This document shows, in pieces, positions 38,176 to 45,895 of a stretch of DNA of 64,000 nt. The notes under the pieces are model-generated. The model made no database searches, was not told the origin of the DNA, and saw nothing but the letters and a program-made list of their open reading frames with translations. Position numbers and translations under genes: made by a program. Source of the DNA: JAFECT01 sp035551675. GTDB taxonomy: Bacteria > Pseudomonadota > Alphaproteobacteria > Caulobacterales > Caulobacteraceae. The DNA lies in the NCBI GenBank assembly GCA_035551675.1, contig DASZMV010000082.1, forward strand, positions 15,651 to 79,650, written 5' to 3'. Every line of letters begins with the position of its first letter. Within the stretch, counting starts at the first letter, position 1.

Positions 38176-38802
38176 ATGTCAGACGCACTCGACACCGCCT
38201 CGCGCCGCCGGCTGAACCGCGCCCTTCGCGCCGGCTGGCGGGTGATGCTGTGGGAGCGTGCGGCGGTCGTCTGGGCGCCGTTTCTGATCGCCACCTTCGC
38301 GCTGATCGCGGCGGCCTGTTGGGGCGCGTTCACGCCGCTTACGACCCGCGCGCAGCTCGGCGTGCTGGGCGCCGCCTTTCTCATCGCCTTGGTGTTTGCG
38401 GTCCACGGCGGTCTGAAGATCCGCCTTCCGAAGCGGACAGAGACCACACGTCGCGTCGAACGGGATTCCGGTTTCGAGCACGCGCCGGTCAGTCTGTTGG
38501 CCGACCGGCCGGCGGTCGGCGACCACGCCCTCTGGGCCCTGCAGGTGAAACGCGCCGCCGAGGCCGTGCGGACCCTGCGCGTCGGCCCCGCCCGCGCGGG
38601 CCTTGCCGCCGCCGATCCGTTCGCCTTGCGCTATGCCTTGCTCGTCGTCGCCGCGCTCGCGGTGTGGGCGCGCGGGCCGGACACGGTGCGTACGGCGCTG
38701 CTCGACTTCCGTCCGACGGCGATAGCGGTCGCACTCGGACATCGCGTTGCGGACGCTTCGCAGATCGCGGTGAAAACTTGGGTTACGCGTCCAAGGCGCT
38801 GA
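38176..38802 (+). pseudogene. Truncated TIGR02302/DUF4175-family membrane protein
   Basis: The 208-residue frame matches only the N-terminal part of this large family, normally above 800 residues and often found right behind lysA. Two membrane helices (PFLIATFALIAAACWGAF and LGVLGAAFLIALVFAV), the RRVERDSGFEHAPVSLLADR segment and a third helix before ALLDFRPTAIAVALG are intact. The frame then breaks off at VKTWVTRPRR, where the family continues AWVTPPAYTG. None of the three plus-strand frames after 38802 continues it. It therefore looks cut by a deletion or rearrangement. Whether the short product is made is unknown. Confidence 0.75.
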
Positions 38803-38870
38803 CGCCTAGACGGTTCGCATGGGACGGCGATTCGCTCGCCGAGCCCCCTTTTGCCGCTAGGGGGACTTGA

Positions 38871-38891
38871 ACGGTCCGCATCGCGGACCGT
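38871..38891 (-). terminator. Perfect 9-bp-stem hairpin behind the cold-shock gene
   Basis: ACGGTCCGC-ATC-GCGGACCGT. It lies 46 bp after the cspA-type stop on the minus strand. Another short hairpin (GCCTGCC-TTCA-GGCGGGC on the minus strand) lies between it and the gene. No clear U-run follows, so intrinsic termination is only a suggestion. Confidence 0.45.
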
Positions 38892-38936
38892 CCATTCCGT
38901 TGGCTGCAGCCCGCCTGAAGGCAGGCCGCATTCAGC

Positions 38937-39146
38937 TTAGGCCGCCTGGAGGCCGGACGCCGACATCTTGCCGCTGCGCTGGTCGCGCTCGAGCTCGAAG
39001 TTCAGCTTTTGGCCTTCCTGGAGCGACGTCATCCCGGCGCGCTCGACGGCCGAGATGTGGACGAAAACGTCCGCGCCGCCGTCATCGGGCTGAATGAAGC
39101 CGAAGCCTTTTTGGCCGTTGAACCATTTCACAGTACCGGTCGCCAT
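38937..39146 (-). CDS. Cold-shock protein, CspA family
   Basis: Single-stranded nucleic-acid-binding OB-fold protein of 69 residues from ATG 39146, with AAGGGAAAA upstream. The RNP1 motif KGFGFIQ and RNP2 motif VFVHISAVE are intact, and the start MATGTVKWFNGQ is canonical. A longer frame to 39320 has no conserved residues, and its DNA is better read as a long 5' leader, as is usual for cold-shock transcripts. The codon usage is that of a well-expressed gene. Confidence 0.95.
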   Translation of the reverse strand: MATGTVKWFNGQKGFGFIQPDDGGADVFVHISAVERAGMTSLQEGQKLNFELERDQRSGKMSASGLQAA

Positions 39147-39505
39147 AGTTTTCCCTTTCGAGGAACGGGTTTTCGCGCCCAGAAAACAGGCGGCGAAATC
39201 AAATTTTCGGAGGGGTCGAGTGGCTATACCGAAAGGGAATCGTTGATTTCCTGCGGATGAGTGCCGAGCCAAATCGAAATTCGATGGCGTGCATGTGGTC
39301 GTCATTTGACAAAATATCAAGCGTTATTTCAGCGAGACCGTTCTTTTCGGCGGGAATGTGCTAGGAACGACCATCTGGGCGATCGTGACCTTGGCCGTTT
39401 CTTCGAACGATCGCACAACCCCCAAAGCCGTCTCGCATCGTCGCGCCTGGCATGCAGGACGCGCTTCAGGTGACGAAACGTCACCGCACAGTCGCGAGGC
39501 ATTTT
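39147..39505. other. 359-bp intergenic region between divergent cold-shock and small-protein genes
   Basis: No gene seen. It is less GC-rich than its surroundings, as expected for a leader and promoter region. It includes the probable 5' untranslated region of the cold-shock gene, the 13-bp palindrome ATCGAAATTCGAT at 39273-39285, and a lone TTGACA at 39307-39312 on the plus strand without a good -10 partner. Confidence 0.5.
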
Positions 39506-39760
39506 ATGAGTCCGAAACCCGTTCCACCGCCCCGCCCCGTCGCGGTCCGATTTCGCGATCAGATCGAAAGCGCTGAAGCCGACGGCCGGACCCGCCCGGA
39601 GATGACGCTTCGGCTCACCCACGGCGACGCCAGCCTGTTGAAGCGTGACGGGAACGTCGCCCTGGCGGACATCAGTTTCATCGACGGTGTCATGCGTTAC
39701 CTCGGCGTCAAGGTCGAGGCGGGCGGCGTGAAGGCGAGCGAGTTGGTCTTTTCAGACTGA
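39506..39760 (+). CDS. Conserved small protein of unknown function
   Basis: A predicted 84-residue soluble protein from ATG 39506, with GAGG five bases upstream. The N-terminus is Pro-rich (MSPKPVPPPRPVAVRF). The rest reads as one small domain, RPEMTLRLTHGDASLLKRDG followed by FIDGVMRYLGVKVEAGGVKA. I do not recognise a named family. An upstream start at 39452 would add 18 residues. It converges on the phosphoribosyltransferase gene, 37 bp away. Confidence 0.65.
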   Translation: MSPKPVPPPRPVAVRFRDQIESAEADGRTRPEMTLRLTHGDASLLKRDGNVALADISFIDGVMRYLGVKVEAGGVKASELVFSD

Positions 39761-39797
39761 GGCGCGATGAGGTCGCAGGCTTGAGGGTCGGCGCCGT

Positions 39798-40337
39798 TCA
39801 GTCCAGGGCGGCGATGCCCGGGAAGCCCCGCAGCCTTCCCGCGGCGTCGAGGCCGTATCCGACCAGATAGCGCGCCGGCGCTTCCCAACCGACGAAGTCG
39901 GGCTCCAGCGCGCGTGCATGCGGCCAGGGCTTGCGCGCAAACACCGCGGTCAAGGTCGACGTCGCGCCAGCGAGCTTGACCATCTTCACCGCTTCGTGGA
40001 GCGACAGGCCGGAATCGAACACGTCGTCGACGATGAGCACCTTGCGTCCGCTCACCGGTCGCTGCAGCGCCGCGCGCACCTGCACGCGACCCGCGCTTTC
40101 CGTCTCGTCGCCGTAGGAAGCGAGCCACATCGCGTCGAAGGCCAGATGCTTGCCTCGCCGCGCCAGCGCGCGGGTGAGGTCGCTGGCGAACCACAAGCCG
40201 CCGGTCAGAAGACAGACTGCGACGCTTTCGTCATCGACGCGCGGCGCAATCGCATCGGCCATCTGCTCGACGCGTCTTCGGATCTCGTCCTCGGAAAGCA
40301 AAAGGGTAAGGCGCCCAGAGTCAACCAACGGGCTCAA
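39798..40337 (-). CDS. Hypoxanthine phosphoribosyltransferase-like protein
   Basis: Purine-salvage-type enzyme of 179 residues with the PRPP-binding loop VLIVDDVFDSGLSLHEA, the pyrophosphate-loop region CLLTGGLWFASDLTRAL and LAFDAMWLASYGDET. The general fold and length fit Hpt, which makes IMP and GMP from free bases, though the last segment VGWEAPARYLVGYGLDAAGR is the family's usual ending. Its ATG overlaps the stop of the zinc-ribbon gene by 4 bp, so they are co-translated. Confidence 0.88.
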   Translation of the reverse strand: MSPLVDSGRLTLLLSEDEIRRRVEQMADAIAPRVDDESVAVCLLTGGLWFASDLTRALARRGKHLAFDAMWLASYGDETESAGRVQVRAALQRPVSGRKVLIVDDVFDSGLSLHEAVKMVKLAGATSTLTAVFARKPWPHARALEPDFVGWEAPARYLVGYGLDAAGRLRGFPGIAALD

Positions 40338-41350
40338 CCCTGCGGCGTCAGCGCGTAGGGATCGTTCGCAGGCAGCGGCTTGGCGTCTTCCGCGCGCTGG
40401 GTCGCGACGCCGAGCGGCGGGCGCAGGCGGGTCGGCGCGGGCGTTGCTTTATTGGCGGCCGGTTTGGAGACAGGAGCTTTCACAGCCGTAGAAACGGCGG
40501 CGGCGGACGCAGGTTTCGCGGTCGTTATGGCCGGCGCTACTGAAGGCGTCGCTGCGAGCGTGGGCGTATGCACGGGCGCGGGGTGCACCGCGACCGTCCG
40601 CGGCCTGCTCTGCGCCGGTTGCGCGAGATCGAGCGCGAACGCGACATCGACGTCCACCGCGCTTCCCTTCGGGTCGGGCAGCGAGACCGAGAAGGCTTGC
40701 ACCTTGCCCGGCGCCAACCGCACCGTCGGCAGACGCAGGATCTGCGATGCGATGCGCGCGCCCGACTTGTCGATGAGCGCGACGCGGATGGGGGGCGCCG
40801 ACGCGGCGCGGCCGATAACGTTGCGCACCTGGCCCGACACGGTGACGGCGGCGAGGCCGTCGGGGGCAGGCGTCGCGGCGATCTTCTCAAACGAGAGACC
40901 GGTAGGGTTTACCGGTGCGCCGACCCAGGCATAGGCGCCGGCGGCTTTCGGATAGAGTTTCACCACGTCGACGCGGAACAGATAGGCGGCGCCGAGCAAC
41001 AGGGCGAAGGCCGCGCACATCAGGCCCCAGACCACGCCCGCGGCGGCGGCCTCGCGCACCTTGCGCTTCTGTTCGACCTTGGCGCGAAATGTCTTGTGCA
41101 CGTCCGGCGACGACGACATCGACGATGCGATGTCGGAGACCCCGGCGTCCGGCGCGGCAAACGACGGGAGTTCGGCCGTACGCACGACCGGCGCGGGCTC
41201 AGTGCCCGCTTTCAGGTCGAGCGGCGGCTGTTCGGGCGTGGCGCGCCAGTTCGATCCGCACGCGGCGCAGCGCACGGTGCGGCCCGACGTCCCGACACGG
41301 TCATCGTCGACGAAATAGCGGGTGGCGCACTCAGGACAGGTCAGTATCAT
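40334..41350 (-). CDS. Zinc-ribbon (MJ0042-type) membrane protein with DUF3426-like region
   Basis: Bitopic protein of 338 residues from ATG 41350. The N-terminus is an MJ0042-type zinc ribbon with two CxxC pairs (ILTCPECATRYFVDDDRV and VRCAACGSNWR). A transmembrane helix follows a basic segment at about residues 115-135 (GLMCAAFALLLGAAYLF), then a DUF3426-like extracytoplasmic domain (VSGQVRNVIGRAASAPPIRV, ALIDKSGARIASQIL) and a long Ala/Pro/Lys-rich tail. It is divergent from ftsE, as is common in Caulobacterales and Rhizobiales. Function unknown. Confidence 0.88.
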   Translation of the reverse strand: MILTCPECATRYFVDDDRVGTSGRTVRCAACGSNWRATPEQPPLDLKAGTEPAPVVRTAELPSFAAPDAGVSDIASSMSSSPDVHKTFRAKVEQKRKVREAAAAGVVWGLMCAAFALLLGAAYLFRVDVVKLYPKAAGAYAWVGAPVNPTGLSFEKIAATPAPDGLAAVTVSGQVRNVIGRAASAPPIRVALIDKSGARIASQILRLPTVRLAPGKVQAFSVSLPDPKGSAVDVDVAFALDLAQPAQSRPRTVAVHPAPVHTPTLAATPSVAPAITTAKPASAAAVSTAVKAPVSKPAANKATPAPTRLRPPLGVATQRAEDAKPLPANDPYALTPQG

Positions 41351-41406
41351 GGCCAACGAATCGGAGGCGCATTCCCCTCCTCCTGAGGTCTCCGATTTCG
41401 GACCGC

Positions 41407-42222
41407 ATGTCCAGGAACGCCGCCGATCACGCTGCCTCCCAGGAGGCCGAAGAAGACTTCGGCCGGTCCGACGCTCCGGTTGTTCGCTTCGAGAACGTCG
41501 GCATGCGCTACGGGCGCGCGCCGGAAGTCCTGAAAGACATCGGATTTAAGTTAACGGCGGGCAGTTTCCACTTCCTTACCGGGCCGTCGGGCGCCGGAAA
41601 ATCCTCACTTCTCAAGCTGATGTACCTGGCCGGCCGGCCCTCGCGCGGCAGCGTCCACCTGTTCGGCGAGAACGTGGAGAAGCTGAGGCGCCGCGACGTG
41701 CCGGAGCTTCGGCGGCGCGTGGGGGTGGTGTTTCAGGAGTACCGGCTGCTCGACCACCTGTCGGCCTTCGACAACGTCGCCCTGCCGCTGAGACTGTGCG
41801 GTCGCAAGCCGGCGAGCTACCGCGACGACGTGGCCGAGCTCTTGTCCTGGGTGGGCCTGGGCCAGCGGATGCACGCCCTGCCCCGCACCCTGTCCGGCGG
41901 CGAGCAACAGCGGCTGGCCATCGCGCGCGCGGTGGTGAACCGGCCCGAACTGATCCTCGCCGACGAGCCCACCGGCAACGTAGACCATGAGATGAGCCTT
42001 CGGATCATTCGCCTGTTCGTCGAGCTGAACCGCCTCGGCGCCACGGTGGTCATCGCCAGCCATGACGAGGAACTGGTCGCCCGCTCCCGCATGCCGGTGC
42101 TGTACCTCGACCGCGGCCGGCTGAGTCGCGCCGCCTCGGCGGGCGTCGAGCCGGACTCCGAATCCGAACCTGAAACCGAGGCCGATTACGCCGCCGACGC
42201 CGAAGAGGGGAACCTGTTTTGA
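41407..42222 (+). CDS. ftsE: Cell division ATP-binding protein FtsE
   Basis: ATPase of the FtsEX complex, which in relatives switches on septal peptidoglycan hydrolases through a periplasmic partner. From ATG 41407 it has 271 residues, longer than the usual 220-230 owing to an acidic leader of about 25 residues and an acidic C-terminal tail (Asp/Glu/Ser-rich). Walker A GPSGAGKSS, Q-loop VVFQEYRLLDHL, signature LSGGEQQRLAIARA and Walker B LILADEPTGNVD are all intact. It overlaps ftsX by 4 bp. Confidence 0.95.
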   Translation: MSRNAADHAASQEAEEDFGRSDAPVVRFENVGMRYGRAPEVLKDIGFKLTAGSFHFLTGPSGAGKSSLLKLMYLAGRPSRGSVHLFGENVEKLRRRDVPELRRRVGVVFQEYRLLDHLSAFDNVALPLRLCGRKPASYRDDVAELLSWVGLGQRMHALPRTLSGGEQQRLAIARAVVNRPELILADEPTGNVDHEMSLRIIRLFVELNRLGATVVIASHDEELVARSRMPVLYLDRGRLSRAASAGVEPDSESEPETEADYAADAEEGNLF

Positions 42223-43112
42223 GCGTCTCCACAGGCGGTTGGCAGCGTTGGAAACCGGGCCCGCTCTTGCCCAAGGAGGACGATCGCGAGGTCTCCTTGG
42301 GTTTCGTGGTGGCGGTGCTGTGTTTCCTGGCGTGCCTGGCGGCGGTGACCGGCCTTGCCGCCAGCCGCGCGGCAGACGGCTGGGCAGGTCAGCTCCGCGG
42401 CGAAGCGACCGTGCAGGTCCGGCCCCGAGTCGGCGAGACCGAAACCGCCGCCGCCGGCCGGGCCGCCGAGGCGCTGGCGGGCGTGAAGGGGGTCAGCGAG
42501 GCCGTCGCCCTGGAGCGAGACAAGGCGGAAAAGCTGCTGAAACCTTGGATCGGCGAAGCGACCCTGAAGGACCTGCCGATCCCGCAGCTGGTGACGGTCG
42601 AGCTCGACCCGCGCCACCCGGCGACCGCGCGGGACCTCAAGCGCGCGCTGGATATGGCCGGAGTGGACGGGGACGTGGACGACCACTCGCGCTGGCTGGC
42701 CGACGTGGAGCGCTCCGCCGGCGTCGTGCGTTGGGCCATAGCGGGGCTGTTCGCCCTGCTGGCCGCGGCTGCGGCCGCCGTCATCGCCTTCGCCACCCGT
42801 GCCGGGATGGCGGCGCAGAAGGACTTGGTGGAGGTGCTGCACTTGTCGGGCGCCCGGGACAACTACATCGCGGGCCTGTTCCAACTCCGGTTCGCCAAGC
42901 TGGCGGCGCTGTCCGGGCTTGCCGGCGCCCTGGCGGCGGCCTTCGCCATGGCGTTGCTGAAAAGCCTCGGCGGAGGGGATGGATTCACGCCCGTCCTGCC
43001 CCTGGCGTGGTCGGACCTCCTGGCGGTCTCGCCATGCCCGTTCGTGGCGGCTACGGTGGCGGTTCTGGCGGCGCGGGCGACGACCCTGCGCCTGCTGCAC
43101 CGCAGTCCCTGA
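42219..43112 (+). CDS. ftsX: Cell division protein FtsX
   Basis: Membrane partner of FtsE, 297 residues. It starts with a TTG overlapping the ftsE stop (TTGA). Four transmembrane helices are seen: the first at about residues 28-50 (FVVAVLCFLACLAAVTGLAA), then a periplasmic loop of about 120 residues, and three helices near the C-terminus (including AGLFALLAAAAAAVIAF and LAGALAAAFAMALL). The loop includes VTVELDPRHPATARDLKRAL. The two genes form one operon with the YdcF-type gene just downstream. Confidence 0.94.
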   Translation: MSVSTGGWQRWKPGPLLPKEDDREVSLGFVVAVLCFLACLAAVTGLAASRAADGWAGQLRGEATVQVRPRVGETETAAAGRAAEALAGVKGVSEAVALERDKAEKLLKPWIGEATLKDLPIPQLVTVELDPRHPATARDLKRALDMAGVDGDVDDHSRWLADVERSAGVVRWAIAGLFALLAAAAAAVIAFATRAGMAAQKDLVEVLHLSGARDNYIAGLFQLRFAKLAALSGLAGALAAAFAMALLKSLGGGDGFTPVLPLAWSDLLAVSPCPFVAATVAVLAARATTLRLLHRSP

Positions 43113-43148
43113 GTCTTGGCCCTGAGTTTTGACCTTGAGTGAGCGACG

Positions 43149-43805
43149 ATGAAGGTCCTGGTGGCGATCCTGGTGGTGGCGCTGGTCTGGTTGGCGGGCC
43201 TGGTGGCCTTCGCCCAGCGGGTCCAACGCCTGACGCCCCCCGACCCGGTGCCCCAGGCCGACGGCATCGTCGCCCTGACCGGCGCCTCGAACGCGCGCAT
43301 CCAGGAAGCCATGGACCTGTTGCAGGCCGGCAAGGGCCGCCGCGTGCTGGTCTCCGGCGTCAACAAAGAGGTCACCCGCGATCAGTTGAACAAGGTCGCG
43401 AACGCCCCGGCCAATCTCTACGACTGCTGCGTCGACCTCGACTTCGACGCGCAGAACACCAAGGGCAATGCGCAGCAGATCGCCGACTGGGCGCGGGGCA
43501 AGAGCTTCAAGACCCTGATCGTGGTCACCAGCGACTATCATATGCCCAGGAGCCTGCTCGAGATCCACGGCGCATTGCCGGAAGCGACGCTGGTCCCCTA
43601 TCCGATCGCAACGCCCGCGCTCGACACCCATCGCTGGTGGAAGACCTCCGGCGGCGCCTGGTTCATGACGCTGGAGTACTGCAAGTACCTCGCGGTGCTG
43701 ACGCGCGAAGGCTTCATCAGCCTCGGCAATGCGATGGATCACGGGTCGCACAAGACCGGGGCGAACGCCGCGCCGAATGCGCCGGCGTCCAACGCCGCGA
43801 AGTGA
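43149..43805 (+). CDS. YdcF/ElyC-family (DUF218) membrane-anchored protein
   Basis: Protein of 218 residues with one N-terminal membrane helix (VLVAILVVALVWLAGLVAF) and a DUF218 domain: DGIVALTGASNARIQEAMDL, GKGRRVLVSGVNKEVTRDQL and LIVVTSDYHMPRSLLEIHGA. Relatives (ElyC, SanA) act in envelope biogenesis and the lipid-carrier economy. It lies 36 bp behind ftsX and 8 bp before the acyltransferase frame, so division, envelope and phospholipid genes appear linked. Confidence 0.9.
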   Translation: MKVLVAILVVALVWLAGLVAFAQRVQRLTPPDPVPQADGIVALTGASNARIQEAMDLLQAGKGRRVLVSGVNKEVTRDQLNKVANAPANLYDCCVDLDFDAQNTKGNAQQIADWARGKSFKTLIVVTSDYHMPRSLLEIHGALPEATLVPYPIATPALDTHRWWKTSGGAWFMTLEYCKYLAVLTREGFISLGNAMDHGSHKTGANAAPNAPASNAAK

Positions 43806-43867
43806 GCTGAGCCCTGCGCGTCGTCACCTCACTGCTGTTCGCGGCCTTCCTCTACCTCTCGATCGCG

Positions 43868-44524
43868 GTGGCGGGGATCCTGTACCTTCCTGCGCTGTTG
43901 GGACCGCGTCGGTTCTCCAACTATCTGGTCGGCCTGTGGGCCAAGCTCGTCAGCAGCGTGTTTCAGTCTCTGTGCGGGGTGACGGTCGAGCTCCGGGGCC
44001 TGCACCATCTACCGAAGGGCGCCGCCCTGATCGCGGCCAAGCACCAGGGCATGTTCGACGTCATCGCGCCCTACGCCTATCTCGACGATCCGTGCTTCGT
44101 GCTGAAGAAGCAGTTGATGTATCTGCCGTTCTTCGGCTGGCATGCGTGGAAGACCGGCATGATCCCGGTCGATCGCTCAGCGGGCGCCAAGGCGCTGAAG
44201 AAGATGGTCGCCGACGTCAACGACCGCCTTAAGGAAGCGCGCCAGATCGTGATCTTTCCCGAAGGCACGCGCATCGCGCCCGACGAGACCGGCGACTACA
44301 AGCCGGGCATCGCGGCGCTCTACCGCGATCTCGGCGTGCCCTGCTATCCGGTCGCGACCAACTCCGGCGTCTGTTGGCCCGCGCACGGGTTCATGCGCCG
44401 TCCGGGCAAGGTGGTGTTCGAAATCCTCGAACCAATCCCGGCCGGGCTGAAACGCGGACAGTTCATGAGTGAACTCGAGACGCGCATCGAAACCGCGTCA
44501 AAGGCGCTGCTGGCGGAAACCTAA
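43868..44524 (+). CDS. 1-acyl-sn-glycerol-3-phosphate acyltransferase (PlsC family)
   Basis: Membrane-bound enzyme making phosphatidic acid. The catalytic motif H-x4-D (AAKHQGMFDVIAP) and the EGTR motif (VIFPEGTRIAPDE) are intact; length from the GTG at 43868 is 218 residues. The frame continues upstream through LRVVTSLLFAAFLYLSIAVA to an in-frame stop, and the only candidate start that would include this hydrophobic segment is a CTG at 43814. The true N-terminus is thus uncertain and probably 18 residues longer. It converges on hisC, with inverted repeat IR2 between. Confidence 0.92.
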   Translation: MAGILYLPALLGPRRFSNYLVGLWAKLVSSVFQSLCGVTVELRGLHHLPKGAALIAAKHQGMFDVIAPYAYLDDPCFVLKKQLMYLPFFGWHAWKTGMIPVDRSAGAKALKKMVADVNDRLKEARQIVIFPEGTRIAPDETGDYKPGIAALYRDLGVPCYPVATNSGVCWPAHGFMRRPGKVVFEILEPIPAGLKRGQFMSELETRIETASKALLAET

Positions 44525-44560
44525 CCGGTAGACAGGCCGGAAACCGCGGTTAGCCGTAAC

Positions 44561-44750
44561 GGTTGGCGCAATGATTCATAGAGAAAGAGGAGAAGTAGGA
44601 GAAGGAGCGGGGCCGACTGGCTGTTGCGATCGAAGCTACTGACCGCGCTTCGCGCGATCGATCCTTCCTGTCGCGCGACAGCGGATTGTTTGCGCAACTC
44701 TCCTCTTTCTCCGCTTCCTCCTCTTTCTCCGTGCTCAAAATGCGCAACGC
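44561..44750. repeat. Long inverted repeat IR2 with purine-rich arms
   Basis: Left arm 44561-44610 (core AGAAAGAGGAGAAGTAGGAG) pairs imperfectly with right arm about 44695-44750 (CTCCTCTTTCTCC and its neighbours). The inner core has GTTGCGATCG at 44623-44632 and GCGCAAC at 44692-44698. It lies between the convergent plsC-type and hisC genes, abuts the hisC stop codon, and shares its core with IR1 and IR3 though the arms differ completely. Confidence 0.75.
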
Positions 44751-45872
44751 TTAAGCGTCCGCGAACGCCTGCAGCGCATCGAGCAGCACGCGGTTCTGTT
44801 CTTCCGTTCCCACCGTGATGCGTAGACAATCCGCGAGACCGTAGCCGCCGACCGGGCGCACGATCACGCCGCGCGAGTGCAGGAAGGCGTCGGCCTGGGG
44901 TGCGGTCTTCGCCGGGTTCGGGAAACGCACCAGCACAAAGTTGCCGGCGGAGGGAAACACCTCGAAGCCCATGCCGCGGATCGCCTGGGTCAGGCGCGGG
45001 CGCCACTGACGCACCAGTTCGCGCGACTTTTCCTGGTGAGCGTCGTCGCTGAGCGCGGCGATGGCGGCTTCCTGCGCGGGGATGGCGTTGTTGAACGGCA
45101 AGCGAATGCGATCGACCGCCTCGGCTACGGCGATCGGCGCATAGCCGAAGCCGACGCGCAGGCCAGCGAGACCGTGAATCTTGGAGAAGGTGCGGGTGAC
45201 CACGAGGTTCTGCGCATGACGCGCGAGATCCAGCGCCGATTCCCAATCGGGTTCGGTGACGTATTCGGCGTAGGCCTCGTCGACCACCAACAACACGCGC
45301 TCGGGCAGGCCCGCGTGCAGGCGGCGGATTTCCTCGCCGGAGTTCCACGTGCCGGTCGGGTTCGCGGGGTTGGAGATGAAGACGATCTTGGTGCGCTCGT
45401 CGACCAGATCGAGCATGGCGTCGACGTCGACGCGCATGTCTGGTTCGGGCGCCATGCGGATCTCCGCCTGGTTGGCGCGCGCGGAGATGCGATAGGCGAG
45501 AAAACCGTACTGGCTGGTCACCATCACGTCGCCGGGTTCGAGATAGGTCTGGTTCAGTAGCGCGAAGATCTCATCCGAGCCGTTGCCGAAGACGAGACGC
45601 TCGGGCTCGAGGCCGAATTTTTTCGACACCGCCTCGCGCAGTTTCGACGCGCGGCCCTCGGGATAGATGTGCAGGCGCTCGACCGCAGCGAAGTACGCCT
45701 CCTTGGCCGCCTGGCTGGCGCCCAGCGGGTTTTCGTTCGACGACAGCTTGATCGGATCGGCCACGCCCTCGATGCGCGCCTTGCCCCCGACATAGGGCGC
45801 GATGTCGAGGATCCCGGGCTTGGGCTCGGGCGCGGAGGCGGCGGGTTTGGTCGCGAGGGTTTCGATAGTCAT
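44751..45872 (-). CDS. hisC: Histidinol-phosphate aminotransferase
   Basis: PLP-dependent aminotransferase of 373 residues from ATG 45872 (GGAGG seven bases upstream). A longer frame lacks family similarity. The PLP lysine is in TRTFSKIHGLAGLRVGFGY; other landmarks are KLSSNENPLGAS, FGNGSDEIFALLNQ, NPANPTGTW and DEAYAEYV. In related genomes this copy stands in an operon with chorismate mutase and arogenate/prephenate dehydrogenase, so an aromatic amino-acid role is possible. Here the DUF2125 gene and a chorismate-mutase-like remnant precede it. Confidence 0.94.
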   Translation of the reverse strand: MTIETLATKPAASAPEPKPGILDIAPYVGGKARIEGVADPIKLSSNENPLGASQAAKEAYFAAVERLHIYPEGRASKLREAVSKKFGLEPERLVFGNGSDEIFALLNQTYLEPGDVMVTSQYGFLAYRISARANQAEIRMAPEPDMRVDVDAMLDLVDERTKIVFISNPANPTGTWNSGEEIRRLHAGLPERVLLVVDEAYAEYVTEPDWESALDLARHAQNLVVTRTFSKIHGLAGLRVGFGYAPIAVAEAVDRIRLPFNNAIPAQEAAIAALSDDAHQEKSRELVRQWRPRLTQAIRGMGFEVFPSAGNFVLVRFPNPAKTAPQADAFLHSRGVIVRPVGGYGLADCLRITVGTEEQNRVLLDALQAFADA

Positions 45873-45895
45873 GGCGCGCCTCCGGGGAAAAGGCC

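Noticed and set aside
38840..38880. Sequence GTTCAAGTCCCCCT on the minus strand resembling a tRNA T-arm
   Set aside because: The flanking bases do not pair as a T stem, no other arms of a cloverleaf are present and no CCA follows; at most a decayed remnant.
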